Of a stretch of 64,000 bases of DNA, positions 11,075 through 38,161 are shown piece by piece. Within the stretch, counting starts at the first letter, position 1. Every line of letters starts with the position of its first letter. This DNA comes from Aquila chrysaetos chrysaetos. Its lineage: Eukaryota > Chordata > Aves > Accipitriformes > Accipitridae. The stretch spans positions 15,452,938 to 15,516,937 of the forward strand of contig NC_044022.1 in assembly GCF_900496995.4 (NCBI RefSeq). The letters run 5' to 3'. Both the position numbers and the translations under genes were made by a program. The notes beneath the pieces were generated by a model, which was not told where the DNA came from, did no database searches, and was given only the letters and a program-made list of their open reading frames with translations.

Positions 11075-14000
11075 AGGAGGTAATTTCAACTAACCCATTT
11101 CTATGAAAATTTTGTACAAAAAAACCCTCTTTTTTGACAAACCCATTTATTAAATAGTTCCCAAACCATTACACTTCTTTAGGAACTACTGCTTTTTCAT
11201 CAGATCAGAGTAAAAGAGCAAACCCAGCAAGACAGCAATTTCCTGAGACCATATTGGATAAATCCAGAAATCTAGCTTTGTCCCAAAATATAATCAGTGT
11301 GACATAATCTACAGTAAGTACACCAGATAAATCAGCACTTGTCAACTAATGAGGAAGGGTTATCATTAAATTATCCCATAGTAGTAGTTCCTTCTCCTTT
11401 CCTCAAAAATCACTTTTAAAAACCTGCTTTAAATGCCTATTTTCAGAGACTGCTATTATAAAATAAAACTTCCCATGCTAAAAACTGTCTTCAAATTCTT
11501 TCTCTAGAACCACATTCTAACAAGAAAGCAATAAAACTGCATACATTGTGAAACATAAAAATACTTTACGTTAGCAGTTAAGACAAGGGCTTGCTCTGGG
11601 TCAGTTGTTCTCTGTCTGTTGACACAGCAGAAGCAGCCTAGGCAAAGACGACCTGCCAGATGCCTCTGAACCACTGTTACAGGGGAGGAGGACACAGTCC
11701 CAAACTTTGAAGTTCATGGGACCTCTGGCCCCTGTCAATGGATCGGGTGTTTACTGGCAATGGGACATATATATTTTGCAACTTTGCTTTCAAGTCAAGC
11801 CCCCCACCCGCAGTCACTCACCCCTAATCTTACATACATGTGTAAGGGAACCAACTTTATTTTCCTATCATTCTCCAGGACTTTTCCTCTGTTTCCCCCT
11901 CCACAGCTTCCTTTTGCACCCTGGTTTAGGGCCCAGAGCCTGCAACCTCTGCTATGCAATACCCAGAGCATGCTAGAAAACCTGTACCACACAACAATCT
12001 TACTATGCTATATCGCTATGAAATATCCATCATTCCTGCTTTCACCACTACCACCATTGGTTACCAAGGTCCTTCTGCTCCCCTGGTCTCCTCATCACAC
12101 AAAGACTCCCCAAATTACTACTTGCTTACTCTGGGGTGGGTTACCATGCCACGATTTCTGCAATTTTGTTCCTTTTGCTCTCACACTAGAAGAGAGGCTT
12201 CTTTTCAGCTCAAAATGTAGAAAGACCAACAGGAAGCAAAGCTCAGAATCGCAGAAGTATTAAAGCGTATCACTTTTACTGAAATTAATGACAGTAAAGT
12301 ACCTACATAGGACTCAGGGCCAGATACACAAGGATTTCAGCTGGGAACTCAAGTCCCTAAATGTGTGTCTTTAATGCCTAATGACCTTAACCCCTAGTTT
12401 TTCAGAAGTTAAAAACAGTGAATGTAGTTTTTTGAAACACTGTTCAGTTGTTTCAAAATGGATTTCTGGGATTCACATCTCTGGAATTAATAGCATGTTA
12501 AGAAAAAAAAACTATGTGAGAGTTCATAAGGAACAATGTTTGCAATATGTTTAATTCCTCTTGCCTCCATAGAAAGAAAAAAGAATATTGTTATTCTTCC
12601 TACATAACTAATTCACAGACTTTCTTTGAGGTGGAAGTATTTGCAATGTGAGCTATTCTGTTATGAAGCACAGATAGATAATAGTCATCTCAGTATATCT
12701 GAACAGACTCAGGACCATCTTTGTTGCTATTATCACGGTACCAGATACGTCCGTTACATTCACTCCCAAACTTGGAGTCATAAGCCCCAAAGTGCCACAA
12801 AGCGTGGGAGTATTTGGTGGGAGATGGGAAGCAGAGAGGAGTAACAGGCTTGGAAATCACTACTTCTGGGGTTATACAGTATCAGGGATAGGGGAGTTGG
12901 GTGGTCACAGGCAGAATTCATGAACCTACACTTCAGAATGTTTCCTTCATTGCCTACTCAACTGTAAGAAGCAGGAACAAAAGCAGATGCCAGTCCCACC
13001 AACAAACCCCACCTAAATGAATGCTAACAGTATTCAGGTACAGGATCAACTGCGGATCTAGAGGAGGGTGCTATGCAGAATTTTGCTGTTTACTTAAATA
13101 TAGCCTTGACTAAAACAGTGCTGTCAATTTTCACTAAGCAAAGTCCTCTAGGGGGTCTAAAGGAGGGCAGAAACTAAAGCCAGTTTAGAGCGTAAATCTC
13201 TCTAGCTGCAGGAAATACTATCAGCACTAATTATTTAATCATGTTCAAGTGGACTAAGTGGTCACCCTGAGTTTGCCTGAATGCTTATGTGAAGCAAGCT
13301 TATTTTGCATGAAGTCTTCTTTATAAGCACAGTAGTTGTCTCCTGTATATATTAAATTTTTAGGAGCTTCTCTCAATTCCTTTTACTTCCTTTAGCTCCA
13401 CAGCTAAAATGCTGAGATAACTGCTTGTGTTTCCTACTTGTCCCACACTGTCAGAGGGAAAAGGGAGTGATTTAATAACTTAATGCTACAGAAATGTTGT
13501 TTTCAGCCAAAACAACAATCAAATTCCAAAGTTCTCTGAGATACGATTCACGGTGTTTACAAAACTCTGATTCTGTGACCCCTGCTTATCATTGCAATCA
13601 TAAACAACTGGCTATGTCCCTCTGCTCCTTTTAGTTTTCTTTATCGTCTCTCTGTCTCTTACTTCATCCTTAAATTGTACATTCTAAGGAACAGAGACCA
13701 TCTTTTCACAATAATCAACTAACCCTGCAGGACTATGTGTGACCCGGTAGGTGCTTCTCTAACACAAGTAATGAATACTCAGAATAGTAACAGCAAATTG
13801 AAACTGAAATAGGCCTTCTCTGCCTCCCCTGCAAATAGTTAACATCAAGTCATTGTGGTTTGAGTTATACTAGCACATGGGCAGAACAGAGACCCAGCAA
13901 TCATAGAATTACATTCTAATGTTCTGCTCTGCACTCTTCTGTTTACAAACAATATTAAGCACTTTGTAAATGTGATGCTTGGAATTTAACAGGTAATTTA

Positions 14001-17000
14001 ACCACCATTTTACCAACTTCAAATGTGACGTGCTGAGTTTAATGGAGCCAGAAATGAATACTGTAGGAAAAGCGTTATCTCAAAATACATTATGCATTGA
14101 AGGAGGCACCTTATATGAAGGCAAAAATCCATGTCATTGCATGATATCATTATATTCAAATGGAAGAAATTCATAAGTGTTTAGTATGAGCAAGCATCAA
14201 AATCTTAAGGAAATTTTTCATTGTGACTGGTTTTGCTCACAATTGGTTATACAGCTATTTTTTCAACTTCTGGGACAGAAACAGATTTCTCTTCAGACAG
14301 AATAAAGTTGTTTAAATCTTTTATGGGAACTTATAAAAAGTAATAATCAGATTTTTTAATAAGTTTTTTTTTTAGTAAGCCTAATTACACAAAAAAAGGA
14401 GGGGGGGGTTGCAAAAGCCTTTCAACAAATGAAAATTACGGTCAGCATTAGTTTTAAAGTCAAGCTACTGGCAAACATCCATATCTAATAAAAGTAACTT
14501 TCCCAACACTCCCCACCAAGAACTTTCCTTCCCTCCCACAATATCCCCATGTGCTTAAAAAGTAGCCGTGACAATTCTTAAGCATGTTGTGTAGCTAAAA
14601 TATAAGACACCAGTTAATGAACTATGTACCCCTAGATCTGAATGGGAAAAGTATGCCACATATGCTTAGATAACATCAGAAATAGAAAAGTCATGGGAAA
14701 GGAACTTAGAAACTACATTAGCCTAAGAAATCTAAGATAAAAATCTAGCCCAGACCTCTAAGGGCACAGGTCTTTGAGGCCTTTCACATGACCAAATTAT
14801 TTCATCATTCTCAGTGTTCAGGGGCAATTCAGCCTGTGATTCCTTACTTAGTAAGTGGCACTTTTTTTTCAGGCCCATTTCACCTTGCTGAAAATGCTGG
14901 TATTCTGCACTAAATACTGTTTGGGAGTGTGGGGAAAGGTGGTAGATGTTAGGATATTTCTGACCTGTATAATCTCAAAGGAAGTGGATTACCTCAGCAG
15001 CTGAGATCCTGTACTGGCCTCTACCTACTGTCCTGTGGTTTTGATAACTTCAAGGTAGAATTTCAAGGCAGGAGTTTTTTTGTAACGCACTTCCATCTGG
15101 GTTTTCCCTTTGGCTTACCAGAGCCCACATCCCTACCTCAATATCATGTAGCTGGGCTCATGTGAACTCAAAGGCTATTTCTGGAGGGAAGCAACAAGCA
15201 TACAGTAGAGGGGATGGGAAACTTTAAATACAGAGTTATGGAGAGGAAAAACCCCACTGCTCCACCTGGTCTCTGCAAAGACCATACCTATACTAAAGAC
15301 ATTGAATGAGCTTATTTTGTTAAGGAAACAAGAAGTTAATGTACTTACAAAGAACTTGTGCTTAAGAACGTAATCTCTGATTACTTAGCAGGTACCAGCA
15401 TTTGTGTCTGTCTTGTCTACTGTTTACTTTTAGGTACTTTGGTACATAATACATATCATTAATACAATCCTTTTGTCCATATAGCCCCAATTATGCTGAA
15501 AGATTTCCAGATTTTTAAGATTAAAAATATGCCCCCTAAATTCAGCATTGCTGTACAACAAGCCAGTTCCTGAATGAGAGGTCAGCAGATACAAAAAAAT
15601 ATAAGGGGTGGCTGTGAGAATATTGGATAAGAGCAGATGTGCAAATTTCACAGTAATGAGAAAACATTAAGGATTTCAGAGTTGAATACCTAATGTGAAA
15701 ATCCATCTTCTATTTTAATTACTTTAACAATGAAAGAACTCTCCATATGATCTACTTTTTTCATCTAGTCCAAATGTGTAAATCTAGAACTAAAATGACA
15801 TTTTAAAATATATTATATATCTGTTTCAAAGAACACCCAGGCAAACCTGTTTTCTCGTTTTCTTTTACACGTCTATTCATACATCCCTTTTTCCTGCGTT
15901 GATCTTTCAGGGTATGAGTCTGCGGAGTTGAAGTTAGTTGAACTTTTGTCATTGGCTCCACTGGCAGCAGGTTAAGACCCAAAACTCATAGTCTGTCTGC
16001 AACTGTCCTAGTATCTGTATCTCTTCTTTGTGCCAAGGATCTCAATACAAACAATAACTTCAGATGAAGGGTGCTTTACTGTCTTACAAATAGTAAATCT
16101 TGGAGACGAACCATTAGCCCTGGACCGAAACAATCCTTTATTCTGACTTTGTTACTATGAAAATTAATTTAATAGATTTCTAACCTTTACAGCTATAATA
16201 TGTAAATTGCCACCTCCTTAAGAACAGGATCACCTCACCTTCATTCCCTCTATTAAATAAGAAATAAATGGCACAATAAGAAAGTATTTGTAGGGATGTT
16301 TATTTACATATACTTTGGTATTCTCTTTGTAGTACATGCAGCTTAGGCTAACCAGTCAGGTGCTCTCTTCATTATAGTTTAAATACTTACTTTATATTTT
16401 TTTCTGATATATAATGCAAGGAAAGACACAAAAGAAGGCTTTTAATAGCTGTTAATCAAGCCAGGCCAAAACTGCTAAGTTTACAGCTGAATGGCTTTGC
16501 GGGTATAGAGATTCTGGTATAGTATCATGGTAAAAAGTTAATGCAGATGCAGTTTATACAAGCAGATAAATGCTTTTGCCACTACAGTTTATGCTGAGCG
16601 TTCCTTGTTTCTGCTGTCCCAGGTCAAATATATTAGAGTAGCTAAGCACAGTTTTATGGGTGGAACTCCATCTACTCTTGGCAATTTTAATAGCACGGTT
16701 ATTCTGGTCACACATCATGACTCATCACATTCTTCCTGGCAAAAGTTTGTACTCCAGCTAGAGAACTGCTGCCAAGTGATTATATGTGGTTTGTGACAAA
16801 GAGAAGAAACACCCAAAAGCTAAAAGTAAATTCTTAAAGAAATATCAAGATGAAGGTGAAAACCTCTGAAAGTAGGATGAAATACCACTCCTCTCATTGC
16901 ACAAAAATCCTGACCTTTGTTACACAGTTCTTGTGGATGCTAGTAAGTTATGACTTGAATTGCTCTTGCTCAAAACTCAGCACATCAATATCGTCAGGTT

Positions 17001-19660
17001 ATGGCCAACGCTATCTAAACCTCGACATATTTCAAACAGAACCTTTCCAGCATTGGGTAGGAATGCCTCAATCTTATACTAGCAACAGATAAACATCAAA
17101 TCCTATTTACTCCTCGGTCTCCTACTTCAACACAGAAGGATGTAATTCATACTCCATGTGATTGTGAAAGCCCAGGGTATTTCTGAAATCTTATGGCAGT
17201 GAAAATAGAATAAACTGAGTTTTACTGGAGTGGAACTGGAGCAAAATACAGGTGATCTTCAAACAGTGATAATGAACTTTTAAGTACATTCAGCCTTGTA
17301 CTCTCCTACTATTAGACTGTATATACTTCAGGCACTGAAGATAAAAGATTTTAACTTACACATACAAATGGCAAAGTAAACTACACATTTTGTCAATTAT
17401 TAGGACTTCTAAATAGCAGGAACAACAGGAACTCCCAAAGGCACTGCAGACAACATAAACATGCAAGTCATCTAGTAATCATGAATCAGCCTACAAGACA
17501 CACAAAGAAAACTTGTATATGGAACAAGATTTCAGAATCTCGTGAGACCAGAAAGCTGTCTGTGTTTCAAAAAGAGATTAAATGTTAACTCCATTGGTCT
17601 CTTTTGTCTGAAATTCACTCTTTCTATGAAATTCAACCCTGCACAAAGAGCCAGAATCAGGATTAAGGACCTCATAAACCCCAAGTAATTCCTTAAAAAG
17701 GCTTCTGTGCAGAAATGAATTCCAGTCGCTGAGAAAAGTTGTACTATTAACAAAAGTGGGGGGGGGGGGGGGGGGGGAGACATTTAGAATTAGTTTGAAA
17801 ACTCTATAATCTAGAAAACTTTTTAAATTTGGGGAAAAACTTTTCTTCTTTAAAATATGCATTGAAATAGAATCTTAAAATATTTTCTCCTAAGAAATTA
17901 TAACTATTAAGGTCAATTTCTCTGTTGCTCCTGGCTACAAAGTGATAGCAAAAAATTACAAGAATCATGTCAAAGTCAGCCAGCAGCTAGCAGGGCTTCT
18001 GAGCAGGCTTATCATTTGCAGGGATTCTCCCTAAAATTAGGGAAATGGTCTTCCATTGATGAGGAATAGGAGGCAGAGAAATGCAAGATAACAAGTCTCC
18101 TGTAATATTCTCTTCATGTACCCTGAAGGAGGTTGAGTTCAACAAAGACAAAGAGAAAGAATGAGAGAAAGAACAAAAGAATAGAAGAAAGTAAGATGAC
18201 CCTGTATTCAGTTTCTGCACTCCAGGCATAGTCTTACTTGAGGGCCTCCCTATGAGTCCTAGCAGCTCTTTCTGGTGATAAAACAGGTGTCTGGTTAATA
18301 TATGTCTCTAATGCATGACATAAATGGACTGAGCAGTGTGTTTGGTGAAGGGACAGGGAGTCCCTACTGACGTAAGCTAGTGAACAGTAGAAAAGAACAG
18401 TCCGTTCTAAGGAACTGCGATGCTGAAACTCTTTGTGCCAGCTGAAAATTTATTTCAAAAGCATTAGAGCTCACTGTCGTGGGTTCTCTTGGCTAAACCT
18501 CTTGTTGTCAAACTCAGAGGTGGCTTGCCATTCCTGCTCTAACCAGCTGTTGAGCTATTGCTATCTGTCAGAGAGCGAGAGCCACCTTGGTGGCTGTGCC
18601 AATTCCAGACAGGTCTAACCTTCTTGTAAGTTTGGGTGCATTCCTCTTTAAAAAATGAAAAAGAGCTTTTCTTCTTTTTTTTTTCTTTCCTTTTTTTCAG
18701 TTGGGGTAAATTCCAGCATTATTATTTGGGCATGAGCCAGCCTAATGCTCAGTATGCCTGGGAGTCACAGAGGGTTTGCAAATGCTGTACTGCTGCAGGA
18801 AACAGTCCCTGGGAAAGGCAGGCTCCGAGCTTCCCATTGCTTACCTTAGGGAAAGGAGAATACCCCAAGCAGGAAGGGTCTGTTTTATGGAAGGGATGTC
18901 CATATAATCCTGTACATCACTGAACTGCAGAAGAGCTTAAGCTTCAGAGAAACTGCAGTGTGAACATGGCAATAGCCAGACAACTAACAGATCAGTTGGA
19001 AAGCAGCATAGCAAATACTCAGCAGTGAAAGTAGCTAGCAACAGAAGTGGCTAGTGGGGGCTGCCACTTAAAAGAAATTCAAGTTTCCAATATATTAATT
19101 TCTCTATTATCTAAAATCATAGGGGGCTGGGATATCCCAGTAAAATAGAAAACTCAGTACTGGGGAGATGCTGTAGCCATCACATGGCATAGTGATTCCA
19201 CAAACTCAGTAAAATGGCTATGGTACATACAAAAATCAGCTGTATTTATTTTTTACATGACAGATTAGTTTGCTTAATGTGTAGGGAACATTTTAAGAAA
19301 TTTAGAGAGGAGCTTTGAGGAAAATGGCCTGTTTGGAAAACTTGCGTCTCTTGACTGGAAGTCTGCTTCTAAAATCTGAGGACACAACATGACCCCACAC
19401 TGCAGACTCCCCTGGGACTGGGACTCACCTGAAAAATCATCAGAAAAATCAAGACAAGATCTTTCAGCATTGTGCATAAGAAAAACTTCTTAGCTGTCCT
19501 TCAGAAGCCAGTACTCATAACTGAAACTCTTCATGTCATTTAAGTAAAAAAAAAAATTATGATATATTTTCTTCAGTTACATACAATATATTAATTGTAA
19601 TTACCTTATTCCCATCTCCTGTACTACAGTAGCACAACTACAAGGTTTTCTTCGCGCCTT
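11075..19660. other. Intergenic AT-rich DNA, no gene recognised
   Basis: About 8.6 kb without a recognisable exon. Open frames such as 11760-12263 (167 codons) show no similarity I know and no coding-like composition. Around 12290-12420 the words GGGCCAGATACACAAGG and AACTCAAGTCCCTAAATG resemble an old amniote repeat, but I could not delimit it. A 20-nt G run lies at 17758. Confidence 0.5.
17758..17777 (+). repeat. 20-nt poly-G run
   Basis: Twenty consecutive G in AT-rich surroundings. Such a run is rare in bird DNA and error-prone in sequencing, so the exact length is unreliable. It can form a G-quadruplex. Confidence 0.95.
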
Positions 19661-19663
19661 TTA

Positions 19664-19678
19664 TCACTAGGTGGCGAC
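19664..19678 (+). promoter_or_regulatory. Candidate CTCF binding site
   Basis: CACTAGGTGGCG matches the core of the vertebrate CTCF motif (CCASYAGRKGGCRS-like) at nearly every position. It sits in a small GC-richer patch about 1.6 kb upstream of the CCDC82 CpG island. Motif match only; occupancy is inferred. Confidence 0.45.
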
Positions 19679-19699
19679 GTTAGAAGCAAGAAACGCGCT

Positions 19700-21170
19700 G
19701 AAGACCAGGGACAGAGCAGCACCCCGAAACGTTAACTTCCACCACAGTTTGGAGGAAACATTAAATCCCGGGCAAACTCTGATCCGTTTATTTATTTGAA
19801 AATTCACGTACTGACTTTAAAGCAATTAAAAGAAATGTCGGCCCAGGACTGTAAATCCCTTAATACAATTTAATCCTCGAATTATAGCCATTCTAATCCT
19901 TGCAATATAAACGTTCTGGTGGGAATTCGACCCACAAACTACATAAACACCTGTCCACACCTTTTCACCATGTGAAATCCATAGCAGTGGTATGCAAATA
20001 AGATGAGAACAAATTGTCTTTCATTTCCAGGTATTTCCTCTCCTTGTGGTTTCATTACCAACTATTTTTTAAGAAATACATGGAGACGCTTACAAGATCT
20101 TGTTAAAACGGTACAAAAAATGTCAGCAGAATGAGTTCCAAGATAGCAGTAGTTTTCTACCACAGACCAAGCAAAGCAGAGCAAATTTAAGACACAAATC
20201 TTTTTATCAAAATGCATCTGTAAGAGTATTAGCTCTGAACAGAATCCAGCATCCTAGTCAATAAACATTTTAAGCAGAAAAACAACAGAAGCTGATTATT
20301 GTAGATGTTAAGTTTCCTGCATGTACTCATCCACAAAATGTCTTGTTCTCTGAGCAGCAAAAGTAGTGCAACTCCCTTCCTTATGAATTTGTCGTACCCT
20401 CCATCTCCCAAACTCCTCCTCTGCCATACTCCCACTTTCCCCTGTGACTAAGAAAACATTCAGGCCACCTCCCCATCCCCTAACCTCCATTTTGGGGGTT
20501 CCCCACATGAGAGCCAGCCCCAGCTGAGAGCAGCACGTTTCAGCGCATGCTGCCGAGTTGCTATTACCGAGAAAGAGAGCCCCATGCTGAGTCCCTGTCC
20601 TTGAGCACTGGCACTAGTAGGACCTCTCTGTGTCACCCAGCCTCTGATTTTCCACATGGCTATAGCACGAACTGCAGAGAACCAGAGCCCTCAGCGTGCT
20701 CCTGCTTCTGGCTGACAGGCCCAATGAGCAGCTGCAGGCGCCGTACCCACGATGTGATTTGCAGACACCAAAGAAAGTTTTGTTCCTTCTAAGAGGCCCA
20801 TGGCGGACGGGCGGGCTGGCAGAGGCTTTCCCAAGCATGGACACAGCTGGGATTTCTGCTCCAGCTGGGCCCCAGCCTGGCACCCCCAAAACATCCCCAT
20901 AGTTACAGCTGCCACAACCTGCTTTTGCATCCCCCATCATTTGGGGGTTGATGCAATAAGTCTAGCAGGTTTGTTCCCCAGGCTGCAGAGAAGAAGAGTG
21001 CTGGCAGCTCTGAGGAAGCTGCCTTGGCAGGGTAAGCCTCAGGCCAGGCCAGTCCTCAGTGACCGGTCACCGGCGGCAGGCACTGGCAGCCCCTTTGGGG
21101 AGGTGCCATACCTCGCAAGCCCACGCAGATTTTCCTCAGGAATGCATCTAGGGAGAGCAGAGATGCGATC
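19700..21170. other. Region upstream of the CCDC82 promoter, no gene recognised
   Basis: Composition rises from AT-rich to moderately GC-rich toward 21 kb. Overlapping open frames on both strands at 20.5-21.1 kb have no recognisable product and look like consequences of GC content. Confidence 0.5.
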
Positions 21171-21179
21171 ATAACTAAA

Positions 21180-21870
21180 CCACCACAGTCTAACGCAGCT
21201 TGAGACCTGCCGGACGAGGCGCCGGGAAGGAGGAGAGGGAGGAGAGCGAGGGCTGCCTCGTGCCGGACGGAGGACTCGAACCCCCGACCTCAGGCTCTCC
21301 AGCGCTGCGCGCCGACCTGCGGAGCCCGAGCGCCCCACGTAACACACCTCCCCGCCGGGGCCTGCCAGCACTTCCGTAAACATCGCGGCAGCTGAGTGAC
21401 AGGGGACGGCGGCCAATGGCGGCGCGCGGAGCGCCGGGGGGCGGTAGCCTCTCCTCAGCGGCGCCAGCGCGGGGCCGCGGGAACGTTAACGGCAAAAGTA
21501 ACGGCTGCTGCGCGAGCCGCTGCGGGACGGAGGGAGGCGGGGGGGGGGGGGGGTCTGCGTGTGCCATGGCCGCGGGGGGGGGGGGGATGAGCTCTGCCGG
21601 CCCGGGCCGCTTTGTAGAGTGGGGAGCGGGTCGCCACGGCCTCGCCTCAGGGCGCTTCTGCCGCGTCGGGCCGTGCTGCGGGGCGGGCAGGTGGGTAGGC
21701 CCGCCAGCCTCTGCGGGGTGGTCCCTCCCCGGCTGAGGGCAGCGGCTGTGGGCGCCGCGCCGCTCCTCAGTGAGGCCTGCTGGTGAGGATCCCGAGCGGG
21801 CGGCGTACGCTGCTCCTCAGGGGCAGGGAAGCTCTCTGCCTCGGCTGTAGGCTTCCAGCGTTGGGGGGGA
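21180..21870. promoter_or_regulatory. CCDC82: CpG-island promoter of CCDC82, possibly bidirectional
   Basis: A strongly CpG-rich block immediately 5' of the first CCDC82 coding exon. It has an ETS-type CACTTCCG at about 21369-21377 and a CCAAT box within GGCCAATGGCGGC at about 21410-21423, and no TATA box. This is the usual architecture of a housekeeping promoter. A good 5' splice site, GGGCAG|GTGGGT, at 21690/21691 could end a non-coding first exon, but its start cannot be read from sequence. In mammals the CCDC82 promoter is shared head-to-head with JRKL; no JRKL-like frame is visible here. Confidence 0.7.
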
Positions 21871-22163
21871 TGATGGGATCTGTAGCTGCGCTCCAGACCT
21901 GCTTTTTCCGGTTCATTCATGCTGGGTGTGGGCAGTTCCGCTCTTCTACATTTTTGAGTAAGGTGTATCCTCTTCAGAAGTTCTTGTGCATGATTAGATT
22001 TGTTTGGTGCCGATACCTGCATGTGTCTCCTAATAATGATATTGTTAAGTCATAGGCATATGTAACAAAATATGCATGCCCTTGTGCTTTTTTTTTAATG
22101 GCATAACATAAGAAGTGCTTTGTTTTATTGGTTTATATTTTGGTGTGTTGTCACAGCCTTGCC

Positions 22164-36578
<14,415 letters not shown>

Positions 36579-37554
36579 GTGGTCATACAGCTCTTTGAAA
36601 GACATCTTGTAAAAATTTGAATGGCCTGCTTTATCTGCATGTGCTTTCCCTCTGCTTGGTCTTCCAAGATTCTTTTTAGGCTGTGTTATACTTAAATCCA
36701 TATGCCTTTAAACTACTGTTTGAGAATGTGCTGTGGTGTATCTTTTTTTCTCATCTGTGTCAATAATAACTCAAAGTTTTACCAAATCAGTCCTTCCAGT
36801 CTTACTGCATAGGTCACTTTAAGTTTCCTCCTGTTCTTAAAAATAACATCTTGATACCTGTTTACTCATGAAATAACTTTTCCACCTATTTATATTGAGC
36901 TGCATCATAGGGAAGGTAGGAGATGCTGAGACGTTTTGAAGTAGGTATATTTGGAACGGTAAGGCTGTGTTATACAAGAATGTATGACTTGCATCTTACC
37001 TTCGTTGTTGCTCGTTACATGCAAGTAAGTCCAACCATTTAGAATGATAGTTACAACAGACAGGACCCAAATGCAAAGATCTATTTCCCCTCTGAGGAAT
37101 CAGTATAGACTGTTGCAAGGCAACAGAGCAAATATTCTGCAGTCCTGACTACATTTGCAGCACAGTAGTCATTCCTCTCTTTAGAGAGTAGGTGATGAGT
37201 CACATTATAGGCGTCATACAGACTGAGTCTGGCTTAGCCATCTAAATGAGCACTTGGACCCACAGTGCTGTCTCCAATAAGCAGCTGGGGCAATTTAGTG
37301 AGATCTTAAACATCAAATTACATTGTGCAAACATAATGGCCACAACTTCAGGTAACTAAAAAATTAAGAGAATGGATTAATGTGGCCATGCAAGATAAGC
37401 AAGATTTCTTCCAGTGTAACTTAACAGAAAGCAGGAGTTACTCAGAATCATGATGCATAGCTTACTTGAATTGCATGAAGCCCAAGTCAGAGTTCTTTGG
37501 GGCCAGAGGAATAGATTTTTGAGGAGTTAGGAAGGTTTAAGTACTGTATTGTCC

Positions 37555-38161
37555 ATTCTGAAAAATTGGACATGAGCTGGCAATGTGCGCTTGCAGCCCA
37601 GAAAGCCAACCATATCCCAGGCTGCATAAAAAGAAGCATGGCCATCAGGTCGAGGGTGGTGATTCTGCTCTCATGAGACCCCACGTGAGAGCTGTGTTCA
37701 GCTCTGGGGTCCCCAGCGTAAGAAAGACATGGACCTGCTCGAGCAGGTCTAGAGGAGGGCCACAAAAATGATCAAGGAGCTGGAGCACCTCTCCTATGAA
37801 GACAGGCCGAGAGAGTTGGGGTTGTTCAGCCTGGAGAAGAGAAGGCTCTGGGGAGACCTTATTGTGAAGGGGCTTATACGTATGAAGATGAGATTTTTAC
37901 CAAGGCCTGCAGTGACAGGACAAGGGGTAATGGTTTTAAACTGAAAGAGGGTAGGTATAGATGGACATAAGGAAGAAATTTTTTATGATGAGGGTGGTGA
38001 GACACTGGCACAGGTTGCCCAGAGAGGTTGTGGGTGCCCCATCCCTGGCAGTGTTCAAGGCCAGGTTGGATGGGGCTTTGAGCAACCCGGTCTGGTGGAA
38101 GGTGTCCCTGCCCATGATGATCTTTAAAGGTCCCTTCCAACCCAAACCATTCTATGATTCT
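37555..38161 (+). mobile_element. CR1 LINE 3' fragment in the CCDC82 3' UTR
   Basis: Sense-strand CR1 end. Broken frames give the C-terminal CR1 words ([15 protein letters not shown]-like, WHRLPREVVGAPSLAVFKAR). The element ends in the classic CCCAACCCAAACCATTCTATGATTCT tail (that tail spans roughly 38136-38161). Several frameshifts are present, so it is only a remnant. Because it lies in the sense direction it may contribute sequence to the CCDC82 3' UTR. Confidence 0.92.

Noticed and set aside
11760-12263. 167-codon open frame in the intergenic region
   Set aside because: No recognisable domain, serine/proline/threonine-rich chance composition, overlapping frames on both strands, no promoter or exon structure.
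21416-21736. ATG at 21416 with a good context (CCAATGGCGG) opening a 106-codon + frame
   Set aside because: The product is glycine-rich low complexity read through two G runs. It lies in the promoter/5' UTR and does not connect to CCDC82 coding sequence.
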